Part shown: one piece after another, positions 36,837 through 45,515 of the stretch
How the letters are laid out: each line of letters begins with the position of its first letter
How positions within the stretch are numbered: the first letter of the stretch is position 1
NCBI GenBank assembly: GCA_016712265.1
Contig: JADJRJ010000028.1
Location: forward strand, 372,001 to 436,000
Source: Gemmatimonadota bacterium
GTDB lineage: Bacteria; Gemmatimonadota; Gemmatimonadetes; Gemmatimonadales; Gemmatimonadaceae
Reading direction: 5' to 3'
Length of the DNA: 64,000 nt
Made by a program: the position numbers and the translations under genes
The notes under the pieces: generated by a model
What the model was told of the DNA's origin: nothing
The model's input: the letters and a program-made list of their open reading frames with translations, nothing else
Database searches by the model: none

Positions 36837-37385
36837 TCACCCGGCGCGGCGCAGTTCCGTGGCGAGCCACGCCCGGGCCGCTCGCCAGTCGCGTTGCAGC
36901 GTTGCCTCCGAGACGTCGAGCATCGCGGCGGTCTCCTTCATGTCAAAACCGCCGAAGAACCGCGCCTCGACCATCAGGGCTTGTCGGGGACTGAAGAGGG
37001 CGAGCCCCTCCAGGGCGGCGTCGAGGGCGATCACGTCGTCGGCCGTGGTCGTCGCCTGGTCGAGCGAGTCGTCAAAGGTCACCATAGCCATGCCACCGCC
37101 GCGCTTCTCAGCCCGGCGTCGACGCGCCGCCTCGATCAGCACCTGGCGCATCGCCCGGGCCGCAATACGCTTGAAGTGAAGCGGCGAGGTCCGTGCGACC
37201 TGTGGTGAGTCGGCGAGCTTGATCCACGCCTCGTTGACGAGCGCGGTTGGCGTGATCGTGGCGTTCGGATCGCCAGAGCGGACACGCGCGGCCAAGCGGC
37301 GAAGCTCTTCGTAGGTCTCGCTGAAGAGGTCGTCGAGTGCCTGGCGGTCTGCGTCAGGAGTACGGGGCACGTCGGGGCCACGCAT
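36837..37385 (-). CDS. RNA polymerase sigma factor, ECF-type, TIGR02999-like
   Basis: 182 residues. Region 2 begins LDDLFSETYEELRRLAARV and includes NATITPTALVNEAWIKL and HFKRIAARAMRQVLIEAARRRRAEKRGGG, the hallmark of the TIGR02999 ECF group. Region 4 is LALFSPRQALMVEARFFGGFDMKETAAMLDVSEATLQRDWRAARAWL split over its helix-turn-helix. No anti-sigma factor is adjacent; in this group a downstream serine/threonine kinase is frequent, as here (5-nt gap). The ATG at 37385 was chosen by alignment; the open frame extends upstream. It directs transcription of an unknown set of genes. Confidence 0.9.
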   Translation of the reverse strand: MRGPDVPRTPDADRQALDDLFSETYEELRRLAARVRSGDPNATITPTALVNEAWIKLADSPQVARTSPLHFKRIAARAMRQVLIEAARRRRAEKRGGGMAMVTFDDSLDQATTTADDVIALDAALEGLALFSPRQALMVEARFFGGFDMKETAAMLDVSEATLQRDWRAARAWLATELRRAG

Positions 37386-37530
37386 GGGATCGGAAGGTGG
37401 CCGATGGAGGTCGGGCCGGCGAGCCCAAGCGTACCCCGCAAGACGTTTCCCCGCCAGCCGTGATGGGGATCGGTGTCGGACGACGCAATGCGGGACGCCC
37501 CGTTGTTTCCCCTCCCCGGTCCGGTTCGCC

Positions 37531-39831
37531 ATGCGTCCCCTCGCTCGTCTCTCCCTCGTGCTCGCAGTGTTCGCCCAATTCGCCTGCTCCGGTGGGGACT
37601 CCGGCGGCACAACGCCGCCTCCGCCGCCGGTTGGAACGCTCACATTGTCCCTCCCCAGCGGGAGCGCCACGCTCACCACCGGGGGCAGTACGACGCTTTC
37701 CGTCGCCATCGTGCGTGGCGGGAGCTTCACGGGAACCGTCACCCTCGCGGTGGCGGGGCTCCCCACGGGTGTCACGGGGAGCTTCTCTCCCGCAACGCTC
37801 GGGGCCGCGACGACCACGGCCTCGCTCACCCTTTCGGCGTCGACGAGCGCCACCGCGGGCACGAGTACGCTCACGCTCACCGCGAGTGGGCCCGGGGTCA
37901 CCGCGACGACAGCGAGCGCCACATTGACGGTGACTCAAGCGGCGATCGCGGTCGCGGCCACGCCCACGGCGTTGACCATCATGGCCGGCGTCACGGGCCA
38001 AACGACTGTGAGCATTGGACGATCGACGGGGTACACGGCACCCGTCACCCTGGCGCTCGACACCCCACCGGCGGGGATCAGCGCATCCTTCAATACGTCG
38101 CCCACGACGGCCAACTCGAGTGTGGTAACGGTGAGTGTCGCGGCGACCGTCGTCCCTGGCACGTACCCCGTCACGATCAAGGCGACCGCACCAGGCGCTG
38201 CGGACAAGACCGTCGCGTCGACGCTCACGGTGACCGCGGCATTGCCTATTGGCTTCACGGCCTCGGTGGACCCCGTCGAGTTCGAGATTCCGGCAGGGCA
38301 GGGTTGGGGCGCCAATGGGATCGTGACGGTGCAGCGGGCCAACGGATTCACGGGGGCGGTGTCGTTGTCGGTGCAGGGGCTGTCGTTCCCTGCGTTCGTC
38401 GGCATCACCCCATCGTCGCTCCCCGCGTCGCAGACGCAGTCGAACATGCTCTCGCTGGCCGTGGACGGTGCGACGCCGGGCGTGTACAGCGGCGTGGTGC
38501 GGGTGACCGCCGCCGGCTTCGCCGAACAGCAGGTGCCTATCCGCGTCCGCGTTTCTGCGCCCAGTACCGGGACGATCACCTGGAGCTTCTGTCGCAGCGA
38601 TCGGGTCCCGAAGTTCATGGCGGTGAAGGATGGGAGCGGTCCCTGGCGGCATATCGTGCCCGGCGGGCCCGCCGGCGCCACGCAGGCGAACCCGGCGACG
38701 TTCGCGTTTGACGTGGCACAGGCCACGGTGGGCGTGGCGATGATCGGGTTGGGTGAGAAGACCAGTTCGAACACGCTGATCGAAGGCCACCACTGGCAAG
38801 TGTTCTACCTGACGCGCCAGGAGGTCATCGACATGGCAGCCGCGGAGTGCGTCGACTATCGCGACGTGACCACGCGTCGTGCGACCGGCACCCTGACCGG
38901 CTATCAGTCGTTTGACGCCGTGATCGCCTCGGCGAGCCATCGCGCGCTGGCCTTCGCTGGGAGCACAGGCCCGTTGAGCACGTCCATCACGGCGCAGAAC
39001 ATTGCCCCTGGGCCGTTCGATCTGATGCTGAGCCGCACGAGCTTTGTCCCCGCGTCGGGGCCGGATATCTCGGTGTTGTCGCTCATCCTGCGGCGGGGGA
39101 TTGATCCGGCGAACAATGGCACCATCGCCGCCGCGAGTTTCGCCACGGAAGGGGTGACTCCCGCGAGTGCGACGTTGACCCTGGGCAACACGTCGGGGGA
39201 GACGGTGAGCAAGACGATGACCTTCCGCACGGCGGGAGGCCTCAACGCCTGGCTGGCCGCGTCCGCCGGCTACACCAACACGACGCGCACCTGGTGGGGC
39301 TGGCCCACGTCACAACTCGCCACGGGTGACCTGCACCAACTGGTCCTCACGACGGGGAACGCGGCCGCGCGTCGACAAGTGATCCACTTCTCGCGCACGG
39401 TGCAGCCCGTCACCCTGGCGTTTGGCTTCCCGCTCGCGTTCCCAACGGTGGTTGCCCCCCTGGCGACGCCGGGGATCGTGCAGGCCGTGGGCGTGTTGTT
39501 GCCGGACTATGCCGCGCGGGTGTCGATGTACCTCCGGGAGCAGGATCCCGATCCGCGCACCTTGAGCCTGGTCGCGACCCGCGGCTACCTCGGTGCCGGG
39601 ACGCAATACGACATCGCGATCCCCAACCTGTCCGCTGCAACCGGATTTACCGCGTTCTGGAATGTGCGCCGCGGACGAACGGTGCGCTGGACCGTGACCG
39701 GCGGTGAGGGGGCGATGGGCGACCCGATCAACGATACGTTCTGCACCCTCCAGGGCTACTGCCCGGTCCGCGTGGTCGACGGCGCGACGTACAAGTCCGC
39801 CCAGGCCACGGGCACCGTGGTGATTCCCTAA
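37531..39831 (+). CDS. Large lipoprotein with Ig-like repeats, unknown function
   Basis: 766 residues from ATG 37531. The signal peptide ends in a lipobox FAC (Cys19). A Gly/Pro linker (GGTTPPPPPVG) leads to three or more bacterial Ig-like domains of about 90-100 residues, each with a VTLALAGLPTGV-like strand and a TxSAT repeat motif (for example TLSVAIVRGGSFTGTVTLAV and TVSIGRSTGYTAPVTLAL). The second half (about 350-760) lacks recognisable motifs apart from beta-rich stretches and several Trp/Cys residues. It is probably an extracellular or periplasmic adhesion/structural protein. Divergent from the sigma/kinase operon by 145 nt, so the sigma factor could control it; that is inference. Confidence 0.7.
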   Translation: MRPLARLSLVLAVFAQFACSGGDSGGTTPPPPPVGTLTLSLPSGSATLTTGGSTTLSVAIVRGGSFTGTVTLAVAGLPTGVTGSFSPATLGAATTTASLTLSASTSATAGTSTLTLTASGPGVTATTASATLTVTQAAIAVAATPTALTIMAGVTGQTTVSIGRSTGYTAPVTLALDTPPAGISASFNTSPTTANSSVVTVSVAATVVPGTYPVTIKATAPGAADKTVASTLTVTAALPIGFTASVDPVEFEIPAGQGWGANGIVTVQRANGFTGAVSLSVQGLSFPAFVGITPSSLPASQTQSNMLSLAVDGATPGVYSGVVRVTAAGFAEQQVPIRVRVSAPSTGTITWSFCRSDRVPKFMAVKDGSGPWRHIVPGGPAGATQANPATFAFDVAQATVGVAMIGLGEKTSSNTLIEGHHWQVFYLTRQEVIDMAAAECVDYRDVTTRRATGTLTGYQSFDAVIASASHRALAFAGSTGPLSTSITAQNIAPGPFDLMLSRTSFVPASGPDISVLSLILRRGIDPANNGTIAAASFATEGVTPASATLTLGNTSGETVSKTMTFRTAGGLNAWLAASAGYTNTTRTWWGWPTSQLATGDLHQLVLTTGNAAARRQVIHFSRTVQPVTLAFGFPLAFPTVVAPLATPGIVQAVGVLLPDYAARVSMYLREQDPDPRTLSLVATRGYLGAGTQYDIAIPNLSAATGFTAFWNVRRGRTVRWTVTGGEGAMGDPINDTFCTLQGYCPVRVVDGATYKSAQATGTVVIP

Positions 39832-39842
39832 GCGGGAAGTGA

Positions 39843-39883
39843 AAGGGGCTGGCGCCGGGCACCAGCCCCGGCTCCAGCCCCTT
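39843..39883. terminator. Bidirectional terminator between convergent genes
   Basis: AAGGGGCTGG (39843-39852) and CCAGCCCCTT (39874-39883) pair perfectly with a 21-nt loop, between the stop of the rightward Ig-like lipoprotein (39831) and the stop of the leftward BNR protein (39918). A shorter nested hairpin (GGCTGG with CCAGCC) is an alternative. A and T at the stem ends fit termination both ways. Confidence 0.6.
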
Positions 39884-39917
39884 CCGTCAGCACCCGGTTC
39901 CAGCCGTCTGCCACCAA

Positions 39918-42900
39918 CTACATGACCCCGCACCCCTCCACCTTCCCGCACTTTGGATCAATCGGCGGCAACTTGAGCCGCGCCAGCTCGGCGTTCACCG
40001 CCGCCAGGTCCGTGCGCCACACCTGGGCCAATCGGTCGGTGTAGCCCTTGAGCTCGGTCTGGAGGATCCCGAAGATCTCCGGCATGTAGGTGGTCGGTCG
40101 ACCGTCGCCGCGCTCGGACATCGAGAGCAGGTTGGCGAGTCGGTTGTTCACCTTGATCGGGAAGTTCAGCGGGTCCTGCCCCGACTGGTTGCGGACCTGG
40201 TAGACGTTCTCCTCGACGCCGGACGCATTGGTGCGCAGCGTTTCACCCTTCGACTTGAGCTGGCCATCGTCGGATCGCTTCAGCCGGTCATCCAGCTGCG
40301 ACTTGACCCGCCGGATGTCGATCACGGCGTTGTTGGCCTCGGTGACCTTGTCGCGCACCATCCGGCCAAAGCGATACTGCGCGTGCAGGTCGGCATCGGT
40401 GACGTCGGTGATCCAGGGATTCCGCCGTACGACCAGTGGCGCCGTGACCGTCTGCGCATCAGCCGTCAGCTTGAGGGTGTAGCGCCCCGGCGGGAGGACA
40501 GGACCTGCGGTGCCGGCCCCCCACAGGATCATTCCCGGAAATGCGGATGCGCTCTTCGAGCGACCATCCCAGGGCAACCGATTGAGTCCCGCCGCGTTGG
40601 GGAGGAACTGCGCCGGTGGGGGACCGCCAAAGCCGCCTGACGGCAAGGGGTCGCCGGAGGCGCGAGGGGGCGTGGTGTCGTTTTCCCAGGAACGCAGCAC
40701 CGCTCCGGTGGAGTCGACAATCTCGAGCAGGGCGCGCTTCGCCGGCGCCTTGAGCCACCAGCTCAACACCAGGGCAGGTCCGGACCGCACCGCGACCGGC
40801 GGCGTGAAGACATGCGCGGCCTTCGCCACCACCGCCGGCGTGTACTCCCGGAGCGCGGCGATGTTGTCGAGCACCCAGAAGCCGCGCCCGTGCGTGCCGA
40901 TCACCAACTCGTTCTTCTCGACGATGAGGTCGGCGACCGGGACGTCCGGCAGGCCGGGATTGAGTTCCTGCCAATTCGCACCGTCGTCGTATGAGATGTA
41001 CACGCCGTGTTGCGTCGCGGCATAGAGCAGCCCGCGGCGCGTCGGGTCCTCGCGTACCGCATGGACGTAGGCATCCGCGCGAATGCCGGTGACGATCTTC
41101 GTCCAGGTCCGCCCGAAGTCGGTCGTCTTGAAGATGTAGGGGGACCGATCGTCGAGCAACGGCTTGCGCACCGAGAGGTATGCCGTGCCTGCCGCGAAGC
41201 TCGACGCATCGATCTGGCTCACGCGCCCGAAGTCCGGCATCTCCTTCGGCGTGACATTGCTCCACGTCTTGCCGAAGTCGCGCGTCACATGCACCAGGCC
41301 ATCATCCGACCCGGTCCAGATGAGGTTCGCGTCCTTCTTGCCCGGGCCAACCGAGAAGATCACGCCGTACACCTCGGGGCCGTTCATGTCCCCTGTGATC
41401 GGGCCACCCGACTTCTCCTGCGTCTCGGGGGCGTGCCGCGTGAGGTCACCCGAAAGCTTCATCCAGGTCCGGCCGCCATCCCGCGTGGCCCACAGCCGCT
41501 GCGACGACACGAAAAGCAGCGACGGGTCCGCCTTGGAGAAGATGATCGGGAAGGTCCACTGCCACCGCTCCTTGATCTCCTTGGACGGTTCGCCCGAGTA
41601 GAACCAGGGATACGGATTGACCTCTCGCGAGGTGTTGAGTCGTCGGTTGAACTTGTCGACGTAGGAGCCGTTGTTCGTCCCCGAGTAGAAGAGGTCGGGG
41701 TCGCGCGGGTCCGGGGCGATGTAGCCCGGTTCACCCCCCCCAGCCTGGTACGACACGGCCATGCCGCCCGACGTGATGTCGCCCCTGGGCGCCCCACCAC
41801 CACCGCCCCCCCCGCGCCGCCCGCCGGCCGCCAGCCCGAAGGCCCCAGCGTTCCAGTTGTAGGGCGTGCACAGGGTGCTGTTGTCCTGCTGGGAACCGCA
41901 CACATGGTAGGTCGTGTGCGCCGTGGTGATCACGTGATACCACTGCGCCGTCGGAAAGTCCTGGTCCGTCCAGCGTCCGGCATTGTTCGTGGACACCGCG
42001 CCACCGCCATCATTGCCGGTCACCAGGTGCGTCGGATCATCCGGGTCGATCCACAGATCATGGAAGTCCCCGTGCGTCCCGTTGCCGGCGTTGGTCAGCG
42101 TCTTGCCACCGTCCGTGGAACGGAACTGCGACGTGTTCTGCAGGTAGACCACGTCGGCGTTCTTCGGATCCGCAAAGACGTGCGTGTAGTAGAACGCCCG
42201 CTGCCGGATCGAGCGATTCTCGTTGATCAATGTCCAGGTCGCCCCGGCATCGTCGCTGCGGAACAGCCCACCCTTGTCGTTCTCCACCAGCGCGTAGACG
42301 CGGTTGCCGTTGGCGGGTGAGACCGCCACGCCGATCCGCCCGACCAATCCGGTCGCCGGCATCCCAGGCGCCCGCGTGACCTCGGTCCAGGTCTCCCCAC
42401 CGTCGGTGGACTTGAACAGCCCGCTTCCGGGGCCACCGCTCGACATCTGGTACTCCTTCCGGTAGGCCTCCCACATCGCCGCGAACATCACGTTCGGGTT
42501 CTTCGGATCGATGGTGAGGTCCACGCTCCCGGTCTTGCTGTCCCGGTACAGGACCTTCCGCCAGGTCTTGCCGCCATCTGTCGACTTGTAGACGCCCCGC
42601 TCCTCGCTGGGCACGCTGTACTTGCCGAACACCGCGGCATACACCAGGTCCGGGTTGGTGGGATGCACCCGGATCTTGGAGATCGCGTCCACGTTGCGGA
42701 AGCCGACATGGTTCCAGGTCTTGCCGCCATCGGTGGATTTATAGATGCCGTCGCCCGGCATGATGTTGCCGCGGATGCAGGTTTCGCCCATGCCGATGTA
42801 GACCACGTCGGGATGGCTCTCGCTGACGGCGATCGCCCCAACCGAGGCGCTGCGGACCTGGCCGTCCGTCACCGGTGCCCAGGTTTCGCCCCCGTCGGTC

Positions 42901-43193
42901 GTCTTCCACAGGCCGCCGCCAACGGCGCCGAAGTACGCCTCGTTCCTGCGACCCCGTACGCCGCTGACCGCAATGGAGCGGCCGCCACGATCGGGGCCGA
43001 TGTTCCGCCACCGATAGCCGGCCAGGAGGCTGGAGTCGACCGCGGCGGGGGCCAAGTCATGCAGGTGCCCGTCGTGAACGTGCGGCGCCAATGTGATCCA
43101 CGGCACGGGGGCGGCCGCGTCGGCGAGCCGACCGGCGGGGAAGACCGCCGCCAAGGCGGCAGCGGGGACGACCAGGAGTCGTTTCGAGAGCAT
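39918..43193 (-). CDS. BNR/VPS10 (sortilin)-like beta-propeller protein, secreted
   Basis: 1091 residues from ATG 43193, which starts a signal peptide (MLSKRLLVVPAAALAAVFPA). The body is a large WD40/YVTN/BNR-like propeller: many copies of the Asp-box motif S-x-D-G-G-x-T-W, for example KTTDGGETWAPV, KSTDGGKTWNHV, KSTDGGETWTEV, RSDDAGATWTLI and TTDFGRTWTKI. The C-terminal 250 residues include the helical RFGRMVRDKVTEANNAVIDIRRVKSQL-type segment seen in this family. Such proteins are common in Gemmatimonadota, usually annotated as glycosyl hydrolase or sortilin; no glycosidase residues can be named. Probably binds or processes glycans or peptides outside the inner membrane. Confidence 0.85.
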   Translation of the reverse strand: MLSKRLLVVPAAALAAVFPAGRLADAAAPVPWITLAPHVHDGHLHDLAPAAVDSSLLAGYRWRNIGPDRGGRSIAVSGVRGRRNEAYFGAVGGGLWKTTDGGETWAPVTDGQVRSASVGAIAVSESHPDVVYIGMGETCIRGNIMPGDGIYKSTDGGKTWNHVGFRNVDAISKIRVHPTNPDLVYAAVFGKYSVPSEERGVYKSTDGGKTWRKVLYRDSKTGSVDLTIDPKNPNVMFAAMWEAYRKEYQMSSGGPGSGLFKSTDGGETWTEVTRAPGMPATGLVGRIGVAVSPANGNRVYALVENDKGGLFRSDDAGATWTLINENRSIRQRAFYYTHVFADPKNADVVYLQNTSQFRSTDGGKTLTNAGNGTHGDFHDLWIDPDDPTHLVTGNDGGGAVSTNNAGRWTDQDFPTAQWYHVITTAHTTYHVCGSQQDNSTLCTPYNWNAGAFGLAAGGRRGGGGGGGAPRGDITSGGMAVSYQAGGGEPGYIAPDPRDPDLFYSGTNNGSYVDKFNRRLNTSREVNPYPWFYSGEPSKEIKERWQWTFPIIFSKADPSLLFVSSQRLWATRDGGRTWMKLSGDLTRHAPETQEKSGGPITGDMNGPEVYGVIFSVGPGKKDANLIWTGSDDGLVHVTRDFGKTWSNVTPKEMPDFGRVSQIDASSFAAGTAYLSVRKPLLDDRSPYIFKTTDFGRTWTKIVTGIRADAYVHAVREDPTRRGLLYAATQHGVYISYDDGANWQELNPGLPDVPVADLIVEKNELVIGTHGRGFWVLDNIAALREYTPAVVAKAAHVFTPPVAVRSGPALVLSWWLKAPAKRALLEIVDSTGAVLRSWENDTTPPRASGDPLPSGGFGGPPPAQFLPNAAGLNRLPWDGRSKSASAFPGMILWGAGTAGPVLPPGRYTLKLTADAQTVTAPLVVRRNPWITDVTDADLHAQYRFGRMVRDKVTEANNAVIDIRRVKSQLDDRLKRSDDGQLKSKGETLRTNASGVEENVYQVRNQSGQDPLNFPIKVNNRLANLLSMSERGDGRPTTYMPEIFGILQTELKGYTDRLAQVWRTDLAAVNAELARLKLPPIDPKCGKVEGCGVM

Positions 43194-43322
43194 GGCAACA
43201 CGGGGGAGAAATGGGTCAGCCGAGCTGCCCAACGTTGCCACCCCGCCACGACTCGGGCAACTCGGAGGGCTCAGGTTCGAGCCCGCTCAGGGCGATACTC
43301 TGGACGACCCGTCGCGACCTGG

Positions 43323-43664
43323 ATGTCCTTCGCTTTCGATCGAGCCACCTACCGGATCCCCTATCCACCCCAGGCCCGCCCCCGGTTCTATCTGGACGGC
43401 ATGGAGCTGGAAGTGGTGGATTGCTCCGAAACCGGACTCCGCTTTGTGGCCCCCAACGGCAAGCCCCTGCCGGATCCCGAGGCCCGTCTCGCCGGGCAGG
43501 TGCGGCTGCTCAGCAAGCCCGAACGTCTCCCAATAGAAGGGCAGGTGCTGCGCTGTTACGGGAACGAGGTCGCCTTGCTGCTCGACAAGCCGGGAATTCC
43601 ACTCCAGGCCATCTTCGGCGAGCAGCGTTACCTCGCGCGGCGATTCCCCGCTCGATATCGCTGA
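43323..43664 (+). CDS. PilZ domain protein
   Basis: 113 residues, single domain. The strand-turn DCSETGLRF (about 33-41) is the conserved (D/N)xSxxG element of PilZ c-di-GMP receptors, and PPQARPRFYLDG before it may provide the upstream RxxxR-type element, though only one suitable Arg pair (Arg19, Arg21) is visible, so c-di-GMP binding is not certain. The rest fits the small beta-barrel (ARLAGQVRLLSKPE, IEGQVLRCYGNEVALLL). It would act in the cytoplasm, likely on motility or envelope functions. The gene is alone, divergent from the BNR gene. Confidence 0.75.
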   Translation: MSFAFDRATYRIPYPPQARPRFYLDGMELEVVDCSETGLRFVAPNGKPLPDPEARLAGQVRLLSKPERLPIEGQVLRCYGNEVALLLDKPGIPLQAIFGEQRYLARRFPARYR

Positions 43665-43947
43665 CCCGCCGCCGAGGCCGCGCGAGCCCCTTCCGTAGCA
43701 GACCTTCGGCTGAACGGGCACGGCCCCACAAGCACGGCGCGTTCCCCCGGTATTGACGCGCTCCAATCACGCGAACTCCGCATCACTGTCCGCTGGCTGG
43801 GCGGTGATGCGCTCTTCTGGCGGTTCGCGCGTTACACGGTGAGCCTGCGACGCTGCCTGCACCAGGGAGTGAACGCTTGCCTTGACGCAGTCCACCGCCG
43901 CGGTACCTTCGCCCGCCCCCGGTACCCTCCCTCCCCGCGCCAACGCC

Positions 43948-44748
43948 GTGACCCATCCCCTGCTGGCGGTGCGCAACCTCGAGGTGGTCTACTCCGACGT
44001 CATCCTCGTCCTGCGCGGGGTGAGTCTTGAGGTGCCGCCCCACTCCGTGATCGCGTTGCTCGGTGCCAACGGGGCGGGAAAGACTACCCTGCTGCGTGCC
44101 ATCACGGGGCTGTTGGGGATTCAGCGCGGGCGCTGCACCAAGGGGCGGGTGGAGGTGGACGGGGTGGAGGTGACCACCGCCACTGCCCCGGCGATTGTTC
44201 GCCGCGGGCTCGCCCAGGTCATGGAGGGACGGCGCCTGTTTGCGGAACTCACGGTTGAGGAAAACCTGCGGGTGGGCGGGTTCACGCAACCCGCCACGGA
44301 CGCGCGGGCGCGCCAGGACCACATCTACGAGATGTTCCCGCGCTTGGCGGAGCGTCGCACGGCGATTGCCGGCTACCTGTCCGGGGGCGAGCAACAAATG
44401 GTGGCCATTGGCCGTGCCCTCATGAGCGCGCCACGCCTGCTCCTCCTCGACGAACCATCGTTAGGCCTGGCCCCCAAGGTCGTCGACCAGGTGCGGGAGA
44501 TCATCGCCACGATCCATGCCTCCGGGACGAGTGTGTTGCTCGTCGAGCAGAACGCGACCATGGCGCTGTCCGTCGCCCAGTACGGCTACGTGATGGAGCA
44601 CGGCAAGATCGTCCGCGACGGCCCGTCGGCCGAGCTGGCCGAGGACCAGGATGTGCGCGAGTTCTACCTCGGCGGGGGCGTCGGGGACGCGCACCGGTCG
44701 TACCGCGACGTCAAGACCTATCGTCGCAAGAAGCGGTGGAGCGCATGA
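43948..44748 (+). CDS. livF: ABC transporter ATP-binding protein, LivF type
   Basis: The first gene of the Liv-type operon, 266 residues from the GTG at 43948 (a TTG at 43882 is the longest option, so the start is uncertain). Walker A GANGAGKTT, signature LSGGEQQM, Walker B LLLLDEPSLGLAPKVV and the switch His region LVEQNA are all present, with the NLEVVYSDVILVLRGVSLEVP start typical of LivF. Together with LivG it powers a branched-chain amino acid family importer. Its stop overlaps the LivG start (ATGA). The C-terminal YRDVKTYRRKKRW tail is a short extra. Confidence 0.9.
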   Translation: MTHPLLAVRNLEVVYSDVILVLRGVSLEVPPHSVIALLGANGAGKTTLLRAITGLLGIQRGRCTKGRVEVDGVEVTTATAPAIVRRGLAQVMEGRRLFAELTVEENLRVGGFTQPATDARARQDHIYEMFPRLAERRTAIAGYLSGGEQQMVAIGRALMSAPRLLLLDEPSLGLAPKVVDQVREIIATIHASGTSVLLVEQNATMALSVAQYGYVMEHGKIVRDGPSAELAEDQDVREFYLGGGVGDAHRSYRDVKTYRRKKRWSA

Positions 44749-45515
44749 CGACCCCCCTGCTGACGGTCGACGGGATCACCCTGCGGTTCGGCGGCGTGTC
44801 GGCGCTGACCGGGGTGAGCTTCACCGTGAACCCCGGCGAGCTGTTTGCGATCATTGGACCCAATGGAGCGGGCAAGACCTCGATTTTCAACTGCCTCAAC
44901 GGCGTCTACAGGCCGACCGAGGGCGCCATTACCCTCGGCGGCGAGCGGCTGACTGGCCTGTCGCCGGCGACGATCGCGACGCGCGGCGTGGCGCGCACCT
45001 TCCAGAACCTCGGCTTGTTCAGCCACCTCACCGTGCTGGAGAACATCCTCCTCGGCCGGCACCACCTGATGCAGACGGGGTTCCTGGCCGGCGCGTGGTG
45101 GTGGGGCCCGGCCCGGCGCGAGGAATTGGCCCAGCGGCGGTACTGCGAGGACATCATTGAGCTGCTGGAGCTGGAGCCGTACCGGTTCCAGCCCGTCGCC
45201 CTGCTCCCCTACGGGGTGCGTAAGCGCGTGGAGGTGGCGCGCGCCGTGGCCATGGAGCCGCGCCTGTTGCTCCTTGATGAACCGGCCGCCGGCATGAACC
45301 TCGAGGAGAGCGAGGACATGGCGCGCTACATCCGGGAGATCAACGAGGAACTGCAGGTTGCCATGATCCTCGTGGAGCACGACATGCACATGGTCATGGA
45401 CCTCGCCCACCGCGTGTTGGCGATGGACTTTGGCCGGGTGCTGGCGATCGGGCGTCCCGAGGAGGTCCGCGCGCACCCCGCCGTCATAAAGGCCTACCTC
45501 GGGGCAGCATCATGA
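44745..45515 (+). CDS. livG: ABC transporter ATP-binding protein, LivG type
   Basis: 256 residues from the ATG at 44745 overlapping the livF stop; a GTG at 44736 is also open. Walker A GPNGAGKTS, Q-loop NLGLFSHLTVLEN, signature LPYGVRKRVEVARAVAMEP and Walker B LLLLDEPAAGMNLEESEDM with switch region VEHDMHMVMDLAHRVLAMDFG. The longer insertion after the Q-loop (HHLMQTGFLAGAWWWGPAR) and the AAGMN motif are LivG hallmarks. Substrate class cannot be read from ATPases. Its stop overlaps the ligase start by 4 nt (ATGA), which implies translational coupling across the operon. Confidence 0.9.
   Translation: MTTPLLTVDGITLRFGGVSALTGVSFTVNPGELFAIIGPNGAGKTSIFNCLNGVYRPTEGAITLGGERLTGLSPATIATRGVARTFQNLGLFSHLTVLENILLGRHHLMQTGFLAGAWWWGPARREELAQRRYCEDIIELLELEPYRFQPVALLPYGVRKRVEVARAVAMEPRLLLLDEPAAGMNLEESEDMARYIREINEELQVAMILVEHDMHMVMDLAHRVLAMDFGRVLAIGRPEEVRAHPAVIKAYLGAAS

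Noticed and set aside
37386..38940. Minus-strand frame extending far upstream of the sigma factor and antisense to the Ig-like lipoprotein
   Set aside because: No conserved domain; the composition is dominated by Arg, Gly and Asp. The sigma factor alignment starts at 37385.
41007..42320. A 437-codon plus-strand frame inside the BNR-repeat gene
   Set aside because: Antisense shadow; the opposite strand has many Asp-box repeats while this frame shows no motif.
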